A stretch of DNA of 64,000 nucleotides, from NCBI RefSeq assembly GCF_018476885.1, contig NZ_JAHCVJ010000001.1:1-64000 (forward strand), in the 5' to 3' direction. Source of the DNA: Geoanaerobacter pelophilus (GTDB lineage: Bacteria; Desulfobacterota; Desulfuromonadia; Geobacterales; DSM-12255). The notes under the pieces are model-generated. The model worked only from the letters and a program-made list of their open reading frames with translations, did not search any database and was not told the origin of the DNA. Position numbers and translations under genes: made by a program. Below, piece by piece: positions 1 to 8,414 of this stretch (the stretch's first letter is position 1; the number at the start of each line of letters is the position of its first letter).

Positions 1-860
1 TGCCGCTTGCTACTTCGCGCGCTGCGGCGGTGATCCGGGTATTGGCATCGATGAGGATGTTGAGGTTGTTCTTGATGGCATTAAAGTCGCCGTTGTAGTT
101 GTCGCTGATGAGCGGCGGCATGATCCCTTTGCTGATCTTGTCGACATATTCGGCGGCAACGTTCAGTGGCCCGATGACGGCGTCGAGAGTGTCATTGACG
201 CCGGAGACGATCTTCTGGAAGTCGCCGTGGTGTTTGCTGGCGTCGGCTCGAGTGGCAAGTTTGCCTTCTACTGCTGCCTTGCTGAGCATGACGGCATCGG
301 CTACCATGGCATTGACGGCGTCTATCGCCTGATTGAGGTTGTTTTTGATTTCATTGAAGTCACCATTGTATTGATCGGTGATCCGCGGCGGGATGTCGCC
401 TTTGGCGATCCGGTCAACATATTCGGCTGCGACGTTAAGCGGGCCGATGACGGCATCCAAAGTGTCGTTGACCCCGGAAACGATGGCTCTGAAGTCACCC
501 TGGTGTTTGCTGGCGTCGGCCCGGGTGTCGAGTTTGCCGGCTACGGCGGCAGCAGATAGCATGTTGGCGTCGGCCACCAGGGCATTGACGGCGTCTATCG
601 CCTGATTAAGGTTGTTTTTGATTTCATTGAAGTCACCACTGTAGCTGTCAGTGATCTTCGGCGGAATGTCGCCTTTGGCGATCCGGTCAACATACTCGGC
701 GGCGACGTTAAGCGGTCCGATGACGGCATCTAAGGTCTCATTGACACCAACGACAATCTTCTGGAAGTCGCCCTGATGCTTGGAGGCGTCAGCGCGGGTG
801 TCCAGCTTGCCGGCAATGGCGGCATCGGACAGCATGGAGGCATCGGCTACCAGCAACCGG
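1..860 (-). repeat. Tandem 273-bp repeats inside the MCP gene
   Basis: Matching stretches such as TGAGGTTGTT recur at about 61, 334 and 607, a spacing of 273 bp, which is exactly 91 codons. The repeats encode successive HAMP-like modules of the receptor. Two copies are complete and a third runs off the left edge. The period preserves the frame, so this is intragenic domain duplication and not a mobile or CRISPR-type repeat. Confidence 0.85.
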
Positions 861-1648
861 ATGGTATCCACCATCTTCTTCATGGCGGCCATGACGCTGG
901 TCGTGTCGCCGACCTTGAGATTAATCTCACGGTTGAGATCGCCTACAGCGACCAGGTTGGCAACTTCACCGACCTCTTTCGGATCGGCACCCAGCTGTTT
1001 TAAGGTTGAACGGGTCAGGAAAAAGGCCGTAAAGATTCCCAGTAGAATAGCGACAGCGCCCAGGCCAAACATGAAATTACGAGACTTGTTATAGGTGGCC
1101 ACAGCCTCTTCGTAGCGCGCTTTATTCCTCTCCATGTTGTGCTGTAGCAGATCTTCAACCTCTTTTGATACGGCACGTTCAGCCGGTGCCGCCTCTTTGC
1201 TCAGCACCAGGGCAGCCTCCTTGTCCTTACCGGCCATGGCCAGGGCCATTACTTTGTTATTCAGGTTGCTGGAGACAGTTATATCCTGCTTCAAGTTGTT
1301 AATAAGCTCCCAAGACTTAGTGTCGGTCTTGGTGGTCAACTCTTCTACTTTTTTGAAACTCTTGGAATATTCCTCGCGGAACTTGGCAATCCGCTCGCTG
1401 TACTCCTTCTTCTTTTCCGGGTTGTCATTGACGATCATATTCCGGACATTGATCCCGATGTTGCCAATATCCCGGCTCAAGTCATTTACCATGTCGATTC
1501 TAACCATGTTGATGGTGACGATCCGTTCGATACTATCTTCAATTTTGGCCATGCCGCTGACACCTACCCAGATCAGGGCCACCATTAACACAAGAAGCAC
1601 ACCAAAACCCAACCCTAGCCGTTTACTGAGATTCATGTTCTTGAACAT
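1..1648 (-). CDS. Methyl-accepting chemotaxis protein with tandem HAMP-like modules (C-terminus off the window)
   Basis: Transmembrane chemoreceptor that would pass a periplasmic signal to CheA. Translating the minus strand from the ATG at 1648 gives a first membrane helix (about residues 8-30), a helical sensor region of the four-helix-bundle type, a second membrane helix (about 193-212) and a HAMP-type linker. Then come near-identical modules of 91 residues carrying motifs such as TRADASKHQGDF, VIGPLNVAAEYVD and GDFNEIKNNLN. The start is fixed by AGGAGG at 1652-1659. The frame is still open at base 1, so the methylation and CheA-contact hairpin must lie outside the window. A sigma-28-like promoter sits about 80 bp upstream. 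The call rests on layout and module sequence; the ligand cannot be inferred. Confidence 0.88.
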   Translation of the reverse strand, partial: MFKNMNLSKRLGLGFGVLLVLMVALIWVGVSGMAKIEDSIERIVTINMVRIDMVNDLSRDIGNIGINVRNMIVNDNPEKKKEYSERIAKFREEYSKSFKKVEELTTKTDTKSWELINNLKQDITVSSNLNNKVMALAMAGKDKEAALVLSKEAAPAERAVSKEVEDLLQHNMERNKARYEEAVATYNKSRNFMFGLGAVAILLGIFTAFFLTRSTLKQLGADPKEVGEVANLVAVGDLNREINLKVGDTTSVMAAMKKMVDTIRLLVADASMLSDAAIAGKLDTRADASKHQGDFQKIVVGVNETLDAVIGPLNVAAEYVDRIAKGDIPPKITDSYSGDFNEIKNNLNQAIDAVNALVADANMLSAAAVAGKLDTRADASKHQGDFRAIVSGVNDTLDAVIGPLNVAAEYVDRIAKGDIPPRITDQYNGDFNEIKNNLNQAIDAVNAMVADAVMLSKAAVEGKLATRADASKHHGDFQKIVSGVNDTLDAVIGPLNVAAEYVDKISKGIMPPLISDNYNGDFNAIKNNLNILIDANTRITAAAREVASG

Positions 1649-1725
1649 AGCTTCCTCCTGAATTAGCTTTCGCAATACCCTGAACCAGCCATAAGGTAAA
1701 ACCTGATTGACAACCACATAGCTAT

Positions 1726-1752
1726 ATATCGGACACCCAAAGCATGACTTTA
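1726..1752 (-). promoter_or_regulatory. Predicted sigma-28 (FliA) promoter of the MCP gene
   Basis: On the minus strand TAAAGTCA, 11 bases and TCCGATAT match the FliA consensus TAAAGTTT-N11-GCCGATAA at 6 of 8 positions in each half. The site lies 78 bp before the MCP start codon. Two further sites of the same form precede the other chemotaxis transcription units in this window, which raises confidence. Confidence 0.65.
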
Positions 1753-1783
1753 ATAAAAACTAATAAATATTTACATCGTGTCT

Positions 1784-2383
1784 TCAGGGGCTGATTTGGC
1801 TCTTTCGAACAACTGAGAGGGTGTGGAGAATCATGCTGTGGGCGTCTGTGAGGATTGGGTCATCATGTCCGGGATATACTGACTGAATATTAAGCGATGC
1901 CAGTTTTTGCAGACAAGACAGGAACTCCCTGGAGTAGGTACCGCCTGGAGTAAGAATTCGCAGCGGCGTATCGCCGGGAAAGAGTGCTTTTTCTTCGGGA
2001 GAATAGAGGCAGATCGAGTCACTGGAGTGACCAGGGGTATGGAATACCTGGCAATCCCTATCGCCCATGCGTAAGGTCTCCCAGCCACGCAAACGAGACT
2101 CACCCCGTCCGAGGTCGCCATATGAGAAAATATGAGGCTTGAACCTTTTTATAATGGCATCAATGCCACCAACATGGTCGAAGTGATTGTGGGTGATGAT
2201 CACCTGCTCTACGGCACGTTTACCTATTCCGGTTGATATCGCTTCGATTTCACCGATTATCGACCCGTCTGTCCCCACATCAATCAAGGTATTGACATCT
2301 TCGATCCGGTTCCAGTCGCCCAATACCAGGTAGGCACGACAACTGTAAATATCGGGACTGCCACGTAAAGAAATTACTTTCAT
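1784..2383 (-). CDS. MBL-fold metallo-hydrolase
   Basis: Small metallo-beta-lactamase-fold hydrolase of 199 residues, probably cytoplasmic. The metal-binding signature is complete: THNHFDHVGG at about residues 63-72, HTPGH at about 115-119 and a late YPGHDDP near residue 171. There is no signal peptide or second domain. It starts just after the stop of cheR and is the last gene of the chemotaxis operon, so the two are probably translated together. The fold is certain; the substrate is not. Glyoxalase II-like, lactonase or flavodiiron-type chemistry cannot be told apart from sequence alone. Confidence 0.85.
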   Translation of the reverse strand: MKVISLRGSPDIYSCRAYLVLGDWNRIEDVNTLIDVGTDGSIIGEIEAISTGIGKRAVEQVIITHNHFDHVGGIDAIIKRFKPHIFSYGDLGRGESRLRGWETLRMGDRDCQVFHTPGHSSDSICLYSPEEKALFPGDTPLRILTPGGTYSREFLSCLQKLASLNIQSVYPGHDDPILTDAHSMILHTLSVVRKSQISP

Positions 2384-2385
2384 GG

Positions 2386-2991
2386 TCAGAGCTTTCTATA
2401 GAGCTGGGCATCCGGGGTCACCTGCTCGAACAGGTGCGCAACCTCCTTTGGCATTTTCTGGGTCTGCTCACTCGCGAAAAAACCTCCAGGAACCAAAGCA
2501 GAATGGAACATCTTGATAACTTCGATCCGCTGTTCCTGGCTGAAATGCAGTAGCACATTCTTGCACATTATCAGGCTGAAGTTATCGCCGATAGGTTTAA
2601 GGGTCAGCAGGTCATGCTTCTGGAAGGTCAGCCGAGTCCTGACGGCCTCATCGATTTTGAAGTGCCCCGGCTTGTTATCTGCCGGCTTGAAATATTTCTC
2701 CAAAAGATCTGCGGGTATCCGCTGAATCTCTTCAAAGGGATAGACCCCTTCTGCGATTATAGGACCGAACAGATTGCTGCCGTCTATGTCTGTCGCGTCG
2801 ATTTTGAGATTCTTATAGGCAAATTTCCCCATGTTCTCGGCAAAAACAATGGCCAGGGTATACGGTTCCGGCCCCATGGCGCAGCCCGCGTCCCATACTT
2901 TCACCACGCTGCGCCCTGAGGCAAATGGCACTACATGACGGACAATATGCTCGATAGTGTGGATGTCGCGGAAAAAGAAGGTGAAAGCCAT
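2386..2991 (-). CDS. cheR: CheR-type protein methyltransferase, short form
   Basis: SAM-dependent methyltransferase of the CheR family, which methylates glutamates of chemoreceptors. The catalytic domain is recognisable: FFRD near the start, the SAM-binding segment VWDAGCAMGPEPYTLA, ATDIDGSNL, and the late motif IMCKNVLLHFS. At 201 residues it is well below the roughly 270 of a typical CheR and lacks the N-terminal helical CheR_N domain. ATG at 2991 is chosen because GGAG lies 10 bases before it; the in-frame ATGs at 3000 and 3033 have no usable ribosome site. It follows cheA after about 190 bp and overlaps the vicinity of the MBL gene start. Function as a receptor methyltransferase is likely but the missing domain could alter targeting. 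Confidence 0.82.
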   Translation of the reverse strand: MAFTFFFRDIHTIEHIVRHVVPFASGRSVVKVWDAGCAMGPEPYTLAIVFAENMGKFAYKNLKIDATDIDGSNLFGPIIAEGVYPFEEIQRIPADLLEKYFKPADNKPGHFKIDEAVRTRLTFQKHDLLTLKPIGDNFSLIMCKNVLLHFSQEQRIEVIKMFHSALVPGGFFASEQTQKMPKEVAHLFEQVTPDAQLYRKL

Positions 2992-3177
2992 AATTAACAT
3001 GCTCCGTTTTAGTGAATTGTAGAAGTACCGCAAGAAAACATCTTACTGAAAGGAAAAGCTCTGAGGGTAAGCATGCTGCACAGCTATCAGCTCTGGAACA
3101 ATAATCCGGGAATTGCCCTTTGCACAGCATTAGACAACACCCGGATCCTGGAACGCCTGATTTCTAACGATGGAACA

Positions 3178-5283
3178 TCAAACTGCTCTTTCGGCAAGTT
3201 CTGCTCCCCGCATCAGATGCGGGATGTCAAGAATAAGGGCGACACTGCCATCACCTAAAATTGTGGCACCGGAAACCCCCTCCACATTTTTGTAGGCCCT
3301 GCCAAGGGACTTGATGACCGTCTGATGCTCACCAATGACATTATCAACCACAAACCCGACTCTAAAACCGTCGACCTCGGTAATGACAATCTGCTGAAAA
3401 GCCGGGGGAGCCCCGGTAATCTTGAAATGTTCACGCAGCGGAACATACGGGACCATATGACCACGCACATTGGCCAGATTCCGGCCATTAGACACTGCCG
3501 ACTGTTCACTGGTGAGTTCAATGCATTCATTAACCAGCGAAAGCGGCAAGACAAAGCAGTCTGCCCCGATCTTTACCAGGAGGCTTTCAATAATCGCCAG
3601 CGTGAGAGGTATCTTAACCGTTATCTTTGAGCCAACGCCACGAGTACTGCTTATATCAATAGTACCGCGTAAGGCGTCTATGGCCCTTTTGACCACATCC
3701 ATCCCGACACCGCGCCCAGAAACACTGGTAACTTTCTTGGCAGTGGAAAATCCAGGAGCAAAAATCTGGGCGTAAATCTCTTTGTCAGAGAGTTCAGCAC
3801 TTGCCTGGATCAGTCCTCGTTCTACAGCCTTTGTTCTTATGGCATCGCGATCAAGGCCGGCGCCATCGTCAGTAATGGAAATAAGCACACTGTCTCCGGA
3901 ATGCACTGCAGAAAGATGAACCGTTCCCTGCCGCGGCTTGCCGGCTGCCACCCGCTCTTCCGGACCTTCGATTCCATGGTCGATACTATTACGGATCAAA
4001 TGAACCAAAGGATCATTAAGCCTCTCGATAACAGTCTTATCCAATTCTGTTTCGGCTCCCTCGGTTGTCATCTCGATTTCTTTGCCCAGTTCGTTAGACA
4101 AGTCCCGTACCAACCGTTTAAACTTGCTGAACGTGGTGCCGATCGGGAGCATGCGAATATTTAGAGCATTGTCCCTGAGCTCAGCGGATAATCGTTCAAC
4201 TTCTTCGGCAATGTTTACCAGTTCGGGATCCCTTTTGGAAACGGCCGTTTGCGACAAGCGCGCTTGAACGGTGACCAGCTCACCAACCAGGTTGACCAAA
4301 GCATCCAGCTTGTCGGCAGGAACCCTGATACTGGTGCCGGCATCGGTCTGTTGGACCTGACGCTCCTGGCGAACCTCTTTGACATGCTGCTGTTCGACCA
4401 AAGCGGCCTGGACATCATCCGGCTTTGCCAGCCCTGTTGCTACAGCCAGCTCACCGAATCTTTTTTGCAAAGAAAGTATGTTGTCCATGTCTTCACGCGA
4501 GATATCGCCACGCTCTACAAGAATCTCTCCGAGTTTCTTGTAGTCGTCCTCAATCTCGGCACTGCCATCGTCAATAACCTCGTAGCTGAGTTCACAATCA
4601 TCAGCGACGAAAATAAAGACATCCTCAATAGCATCTTTCCCCCGCGACGTGGTGAGAATGATATCCCAATAGACATAGCAGTTGTCCGGCTGCATCTCCT
4701 CCAGGGCAGGTATCCCGCTTAGTTGGGCAATCGGTCGGCACGTCCCAAGAGCTGCCAGTTCAGCTATCAGTTTGACAGGATCGGTCCCGGTCATGAAGAT
4801 TTCCGGAGCAGGTTTAAAACGAATCCGGTAGGTAACAGGTCTACCCTCCGGGATTGAACTCGCTTTTGAAGAAGCGACATTAACCGGCTCTGAAACACCT
4901 GAGCTTTGCGGAAGAAGCTTTTTAAGCTCAAGGATGATCGCCGCGGCTTCGGCATCGTCAACCGGGTAACCGCTATCCGAAGCATCGAGCATTGACTTTA
5001 TCTGGTCCCGCGCCGACAGTGTCAGGTTGATGAGTTGCTTGGTAACCGGAATCTTGTCATTGCGAACAAGATCAAATACGGTCTCCACCTCGTGCGTAAA
5101 GGTCGCAATATCCTCAAAGCCAAACATGGCTCCTGAACCTTTAATAGTATGCATGGCCCGGAAGACCCTGCCGATGGTCTCCTTGTCATCCGGCACTTCT
5201 TCAAGTGCGAGAAGAGAGGTCTCCAGCTCAGCCACAAGTTCGTATGCCTCTTCCTTGAATGCCTGTCTGTGAGCGTCTATCAT
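3178..5283 (-). CDS. cheA: Chemotaxis histidine kinase CheA
   Basis: Central kinase of the chemotaxis complex (701 residues). Domains in order: HPt with the phosphorylated His45 in HTIKGSG; a linker with a family-specific domain (about 150-235); a pair of LGEILVERG-type helical hairpins (about 250-300); the dimerisation helices; the ATPase domain with RNSIDHG, DDGAGL and GRGVGMD boxes; and a C-terminal CheW-like domain (about 560-690). Its ATG overlaps the stop of cheY by 4 bp. The LGE hairpins resemble the MshEN/GspE N-terminal repeat, which in other proteins binds cyclic di-GMP; that resemblance is my inference. No separate CheW or CheB gene occurs in the window. Confidence 0.96.
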   Translation of the reverse strand: MIDAHRQAFKEEAYELVAELETSLLALEEVPDDKETIGRVFRAMHTIKGSGAMFGFEDIATFTHEVETVFDLVRNDKIPVTKQLINLTLSARDQIKSMLDASDSGYPVDDAEAAAIILELKKLLPQSSGVSEPVNVASSKASSIPEGRPVTYRIRFKPAPEIFMTGTDPVKLIAELAALGTCRPIAQLSGIPALEEMQPDNCYVYWDIILTTSRGKDAIEDVFIFVADDCELSYEVIDDGSAEIEDDYKKLGEILVERGDISREDMDNILSLQKRFGELAVATGLAKPDDVQAALVEQQHVKEVRQERQVQQTDAGTSIRVPADKLDALVNLVGELVTVQARLSQTAVSKRDPELVNIAEEVERLSAELRDNALNIRMLPIGTTFSKFKRLVRDLSNELGKEIEMTTEGAETELDKTVIERLNDPLVHLIRNSIDHGIEGPEERVAAGKPRQGTVHLSAVHSGDSVLISITDDGAGLDRDAIRTKAVERGLIQASAELSDKEIYAQIFAPGFSTAKKVTSVSGRGVGMDVVKRAIDALRGTIDISSTRGVGSKITVKIPLTLAIIESLLVKIGADCFVLPLSLVNECIELTSEQSAVSNGRNLANVRGHMVPYVPLREHFKITGAPPAFQQIVITEVDGFRVGFVVDNVIGEHQTVIKSLGRAYKNVEGVSGATILGDGSVALILDIPHLMRGAELAERAV

Positions 5284-5645
5284 CCCAGCACCTTTTTCAC
5301 TACAGAGATCAGCTGTTCCGGCTTGAATGGCTTCACAATCCAGCCAGTTGCCCCAGCAGCCTTGCCTTCAGCTTTTTTTGAATCCTGAGACTCTGTTGTC
5401 AGCATGACAATCGGGATGAATTTGCAAGCAGGCAAGGCGCGCGCGCCTTTGATTAAGCCGATGCCGTCAAGGTTAGGCATGTTAAGGTCTGTAATAATCA
5501 TATCAACCTTGGTCGAGGCTAGTTTCTGAAGGCCATCTTTTCCATCGACAGCCTCAACGACATCATAACCGTTCTGTTTTAGTGTAAAGCTTACCATCTG
5601 CCGTACACTGGCCGAATCGTCTACAGTCATGATCATTTTTCCCAT
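5280..5645 (-). CDS. cheY: CheY-like response regulator
   Basis: Single-domain receiver of 121 residues that would take phosphate from CheA and act on the flagellar motor or another output. The acidic pair DD follows MIMTV, the phosphoacceptor Asp is in MIITDLNMPN, the switch Thr is in VMLTTES and the Lys is in IVKPF. GGAGG at about 5655-5659 places translation at the ATG at 5645, which shares one base with the STAS stop codon (TAATG). It overlaps cheA by 4 bp, so STAS, cheY and cheA are translationally linked. Confidence 0.95.
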   Translation of the reverse strand: MGKMIMTVDDSASVRQMVSFTLKQNGYDVVEAVDGKDGLQKLASTKVDMIITDLNMPNLDGIGLIKGARALPACKFIPIVMLTTESQDSKKAEGKAAGATGWIVKPFKPEQLISVVKKVLG

Positions 5646-5998
5646 TATTGTGCACCTCCAACCCAGATACAACGATTTGCCTCATTTTGCATGCAGCCGA
5701 TATGGCGAGAAAATCCAGCACACTCCACTACCTTAACAAAATCATCTCTTTCCAGGCCAACCACTTCAAATTTCCTTCCAGAAGCACAAGAAGATTTGTG
5801 GGTCGCGCACAGAAGCTGCAACCCGGCCAAGTCTATGTCACTTACCTGGGTGAGATTACAGGTAAGCTTAGATGAATCATTAAAGGCGGTAAGCAGAGCA
5901 TCTTTTATCTCGACAGCATAATGTATTGTCATGCTGCCGGACAGGTGAACAACCAGATCATCCGGCGCACCTGTGTTGTTTGCTGCAAACTCGTCCAT
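5645..5998 (-). CDS. STAS-domain protein
   Basis: Protein of 117 residues with the STAS (anti-sigma-factor antagonist) fold: LVVHLSGSMTIHYAVEIKDAL at the N-terminus, the phosphorylation-loop region SDIDLAGLQLL, and a final helix around VVECAGFSRHI. In STAS regulators a Ser or Thr usually follows the Asp (D-S-x-G); here the loop reads DIDLAG, so regulation by Ser phosphorylation looks unlikely. It lies between the MCP-like gene and cheY in one operon with a good GGAGG site. STAS proteins in such operons are common in deltaproteobacteria, but their role there is not settled. Confidence 0.85.
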   Translation of the reverse strand: MDEFAANNTGAPDDLVVHLSGSMTIHYAVEIKDALLTAFNDSSKLTCNLTQVSDIDLAGLQLLCATHKSSCASGRKFEVVGLERDDFVKVVECAGFSRHIGCMQNEANRCIWVGGAQ

Positions 5999-6013
5999 AC
6001 GCTTCCTCCATTG

Positions 6014-7846
6014 TCAAAATAGTTCAACATTGTCATCTAAATCGTCAGTGGTGTTCGTTGACGCATCAAACAGATCTGTGCCGGTAAACCCTGCATGGAC
6101 CTTACGTTCACTGTGCATCGTATAGCGAGTTGCCAGCTCTTTGAGCCGTTCTGTTTTCCCTTTGGCCAGATCGAGCGGAATCAGTGATCCGACCTCGCCG
6201 ACTATCGAATCCAGGCAACCAATAGCATCGGCAAGTCCATCAACCATGAGCTCATGAACGGTTATAGAACTTGTTGTGCTTTCAATGTCACTGGAAAACG
6301 ACAGCACTTCACTCTCAAGGCCAAGCACTTTTCCAATGATGCTTTCATTGAGATACAGAAGCGTACGCAGTACTGAATCCAGTTCATTTACAATTGAGTC
6401 AACTTCCTTGTCCAATGCTGCCGCATCTTCACCGACATCATGGAAAAGGTGTTCCGTGGTATCAGTTACGGCAAGCAGCGTTTTAGAAACATTACCGGTT
6501 TGCTCCTGGGCCTCTACAGAAAGTCGCTGTATAGCCTCTGCAAGCACTCCCAGAGCTGCGCCGACATCACCGGTTCGGGCAGCCTTTATCTGGGCATTCA
6601 TGGCAATCAACTCGATTTCTTCACCAATATGCTCGATATCACCGACATAATTGACAATCTCGCCGATAGTGCCGGCAACACTCGACATCGCGGTAGTTAT
6701 CGATTTATTGGCTTCAGCATTGCTTACGAACGAGGCAGCTATTCTCTTCAAGTCCTCTTCCATGTCACTGAAAAAAGAGCTGCCCGCCTTGTCGGCAACT
6801 CCGGCCATATCACGGGTCTTAGCGGCAGTATGCGATTCCTTAACAGCGATCGAGGAAAGGTTTTCAATAATACTTCTAACCGCATCAGAGATTTCGCTGC
6901 CGGCCTGACGCAATTGAGCCGCTTGGAGTTCACAGATGTCGGATGTCTCCACGGCAACATCAATATTACCAGGTTCTCCGGATGACAGCATCTGATGCAC
7001 TTCTGTCAGCGCAGTTTCGACATGTTCAATCTGCTGACGCACAATGTCGTGAAATTGCATGGAAGTAACAACGCCACTCATGCTTCGTGAAATTTCAGAA
7101 GAAGCATTGGCAACAACAGAGGCAATGACAGAGCAATTGCTGTTGATCTCCTTAAGAGTTTCGAGATTTGCACGAATCCTATCCAGAATTCCCCGCACCT
7201 GCAGTAGCTGCTCGGTCTTTATTCTCTCCACACCCTCCAATGTTTTTCGAATGGTGTTGCTCAACGCAGTCTGCTGGACCAGGATTGTTTGAGATTTGTC
7301 CAGCACCTGCACCGACAAATTGGCAACATCAGCGGCTATCGTATCAAAGCCGGCAGCACTGTTACCGAGCCTGGCACTCTCAATCTTGGTTGAGATGCCG
7401 AGCATCCGCAGAACTTTATTGATAGTACCGAAACTATTCAGCGGTTCCACAACCTGCTCCAGAAGAAGCAGTACCTTCCTCAACGATTCACAGTCCTGTC
7501 CGGCTTCCCTCTCAGAATCAACAAGATACTCCTGCACCTTATTGAGCAGTGTCACGAGGCGGTCTATCGCTTCCTGAATATCTTCGCCACCAACCTGAGC
7601 TGCCACATCCGAAGAAAGGTGATCAATGGAACCGGCTCTGGCATAAAAATCATGCAACCTGGCCCCAATTGAGAGAAATTCAACCTCTGTCGTTCCAGAG
7701 AGCTTCTGCAGCTTTTCAGCCACTAAAGCAAGAGATTCCCCCCACGAGGCAAACGGAAACACCTTCTTTGGTTCAAAAGACTCAGCCTCAGGCACTGACC
7801 CATCCATTCCCTTCGAAAAAGCAGCCTTGTCAAGAAATTTGAACAT
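6014..7846 (-). CDS. Soluble MCP-like signalling protein
   Basis: Cytoplasmic, largely helical protein of 610 residues with no membrane segment. Two stretches look like MCP hairpin tips: LGISTKIESARLGN near residue 150 and IAMNAQIKAARTGDVGAA near residue 415, the latter close to the classical NAxIEAARAGE core followed by VLAEAIQRLS. Between them is MQFHDIVRQQIEHV, a motif seen in several chemotaxis accessory proteins. It is the first gene of the che operon and carries its own sigma-28-like promoter. The degenerate hairpins suggest it builds or tunes the CheA array instead of sensing a ligand outside the cell, though a role as an intracellular receptor is equally possible. Confidence 0.75.
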   Translation of the reverse strand: MFKFLDKAAFSKGMDGSVPEAESFEPKKVFPFASWGESLALVAEKLQKLSGTTEVEFLSIGARLHDFYARAGSIDHLSSDVAAQVGGEDIQEAIDRLVTLLNKVQEYLVDSEREAGQDCESLRKVLLLLEQVVEPLNSFGTINKVLRMLGISTKIESARLGNSAAGFDTIAADVANLSVQVLDKSQTILVQQTALSNTIRKTLEGVERIKTEQLLQVRGILDRIRANLETLKEINSNCSVIASVVANASSEISRSMSGVVTSMQFHDIVRQQIEHVETALTEVHQMLSSGEPGNIDVAVETSDICELQAAQLRQAGSEISDAVRSIIENLSSIAVKESHTAAKTRDMAGVADKAGSSFFSDMEEDLKRIAASFVSNAEANKSITTAMSSVAGTIGEIVNYVGDIEHIGEEIELIAMNAQIKAARTGDVGAALGVLAEAIQRLSVEAQEQTGNVSKTLLAVTDTTEHLFHDVGEDAAALDKEVDSIVNELDSVLRTLLYLNESIIGKVLGLESEVLSFSSDIESTTSSITVHELMVDGLADAIGCLDSIVGEVGSLIPLDLAKGKTERLKELATRYTMHSERKVHAGFTGTDLFDASTNTTDDLDDNVELF

Positions 7847-7897
7847 TGATTATATCCTAGTACCTTTGTCAGAGTCGGCAGTTGGCTAATGATGTTT

Positions 7898-7924
7898 TTA
7901 TCGACCTTTAATCACAATTATTTA
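7898..7924 (-). promoter_or_regulatory. Predicted sigma-28 (FliA) promoter of the che operon
   Basis: The minus strand reads TAAA, 15 bases, then GTCGATAA, matching 7 of 8 bases of the FliA -10 element GCCGATAA with ideal spacing. It lies 52 bp before the start of the MCP-like gene and would drive the series MCP-like, STAS, cheY, cheA and perhaps cheR and the MBL gene. Confidence 0.68.
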
Positions 7925-7984
7925 AAGAAATATGAATCTCTGAATTATCCTCGATACCTATAGTATTTACTGTTAATGCAAAGT

Positions 7985-8383
7985 TTAACGAATAAGTCCG
8001 AAATTCCTCAATTCACTCAGAAGTTTCTGTTTTCCAATCGGCTTGACAAGATAGGATGTTGCTCCTCCACGATAAAACGCCTCAACAACAGTTTTAGGAT
8101 CGCCAAGCGCAGAGATCATAACGACCTTCACTTCATTGCCTTCATGAATGCCTCTTTCCTTTTCAATGGACCGAATCAGCTTCAACGATTCCTGCCCGTC
8201 CATATTCGGCATCATTATGTCCATGCATATAAGATCGTAACCAACCCCTTCATCGCATGCCATACGAAATGCCTTAACCGCTTCCTCACCATCAATGGCA
8301 ATGTCCAGCTCTCCATAAGGGGCCAGTATTTCTTTAAGAATTTTGCGTGAAATAAAATCATCTTCAACTATCAATGTTTTCAT
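7985..8383 (-). CDS. Single-domain response regulator
   Basis: CheY-like receiver of 132 residues. Conserved positions are visible: acidic ED after LIV, phosphoacceptor Asp in ICMDIMMPNMDG, Ser in VMISALGD at the switch position, and Lys in YLVKPIG. There is no output domain. AGGAGA stands 9 bases before the ATG. It lies 31 bp after the hybrid kinase-like gene, so the pair is probably one transcript, and phosphotransfer between the two is a natural guess. It differs from the cheY of the neighbouring operon in length and sequence and may be a phosphate sink or a second output. Confidence 0.9.
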   Translation of the reverse strand: MKTLIVEDDFISRKILKEILAPYGELDIAIDGEEAVKAFRMACDEGVGYDLICMDIMMPNMDGQESLKLIRSIEKERGIHEGNEVKVVMISALGDPKTVVEAFYRGGATSYLVKPIGKQKLLSELRNFGLIR

Positions 8384-8414
8384 CTGCCTTTTTCTCCTTA
8401 ATTAATAAGCGTCT

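Noticed and set aside
1-860. Regular repeats that might suggest a CRISPR or satellite array
   Set aside because: The 273-bp period is a multiple of three, lies in frame within a receptor gene, and has no unique spacers.
1134-1661. Long plus-strand open frame over the MCP gene
   Set aside because: It is the antisense of the well-supported receptor frame, has no ribosome site, and its composition is that of a shadow.
6276-6985. Plus-strand open frames across the MCP-like gene
   Set aside because: Low-complexity antisense of helical repeats; no start signals.
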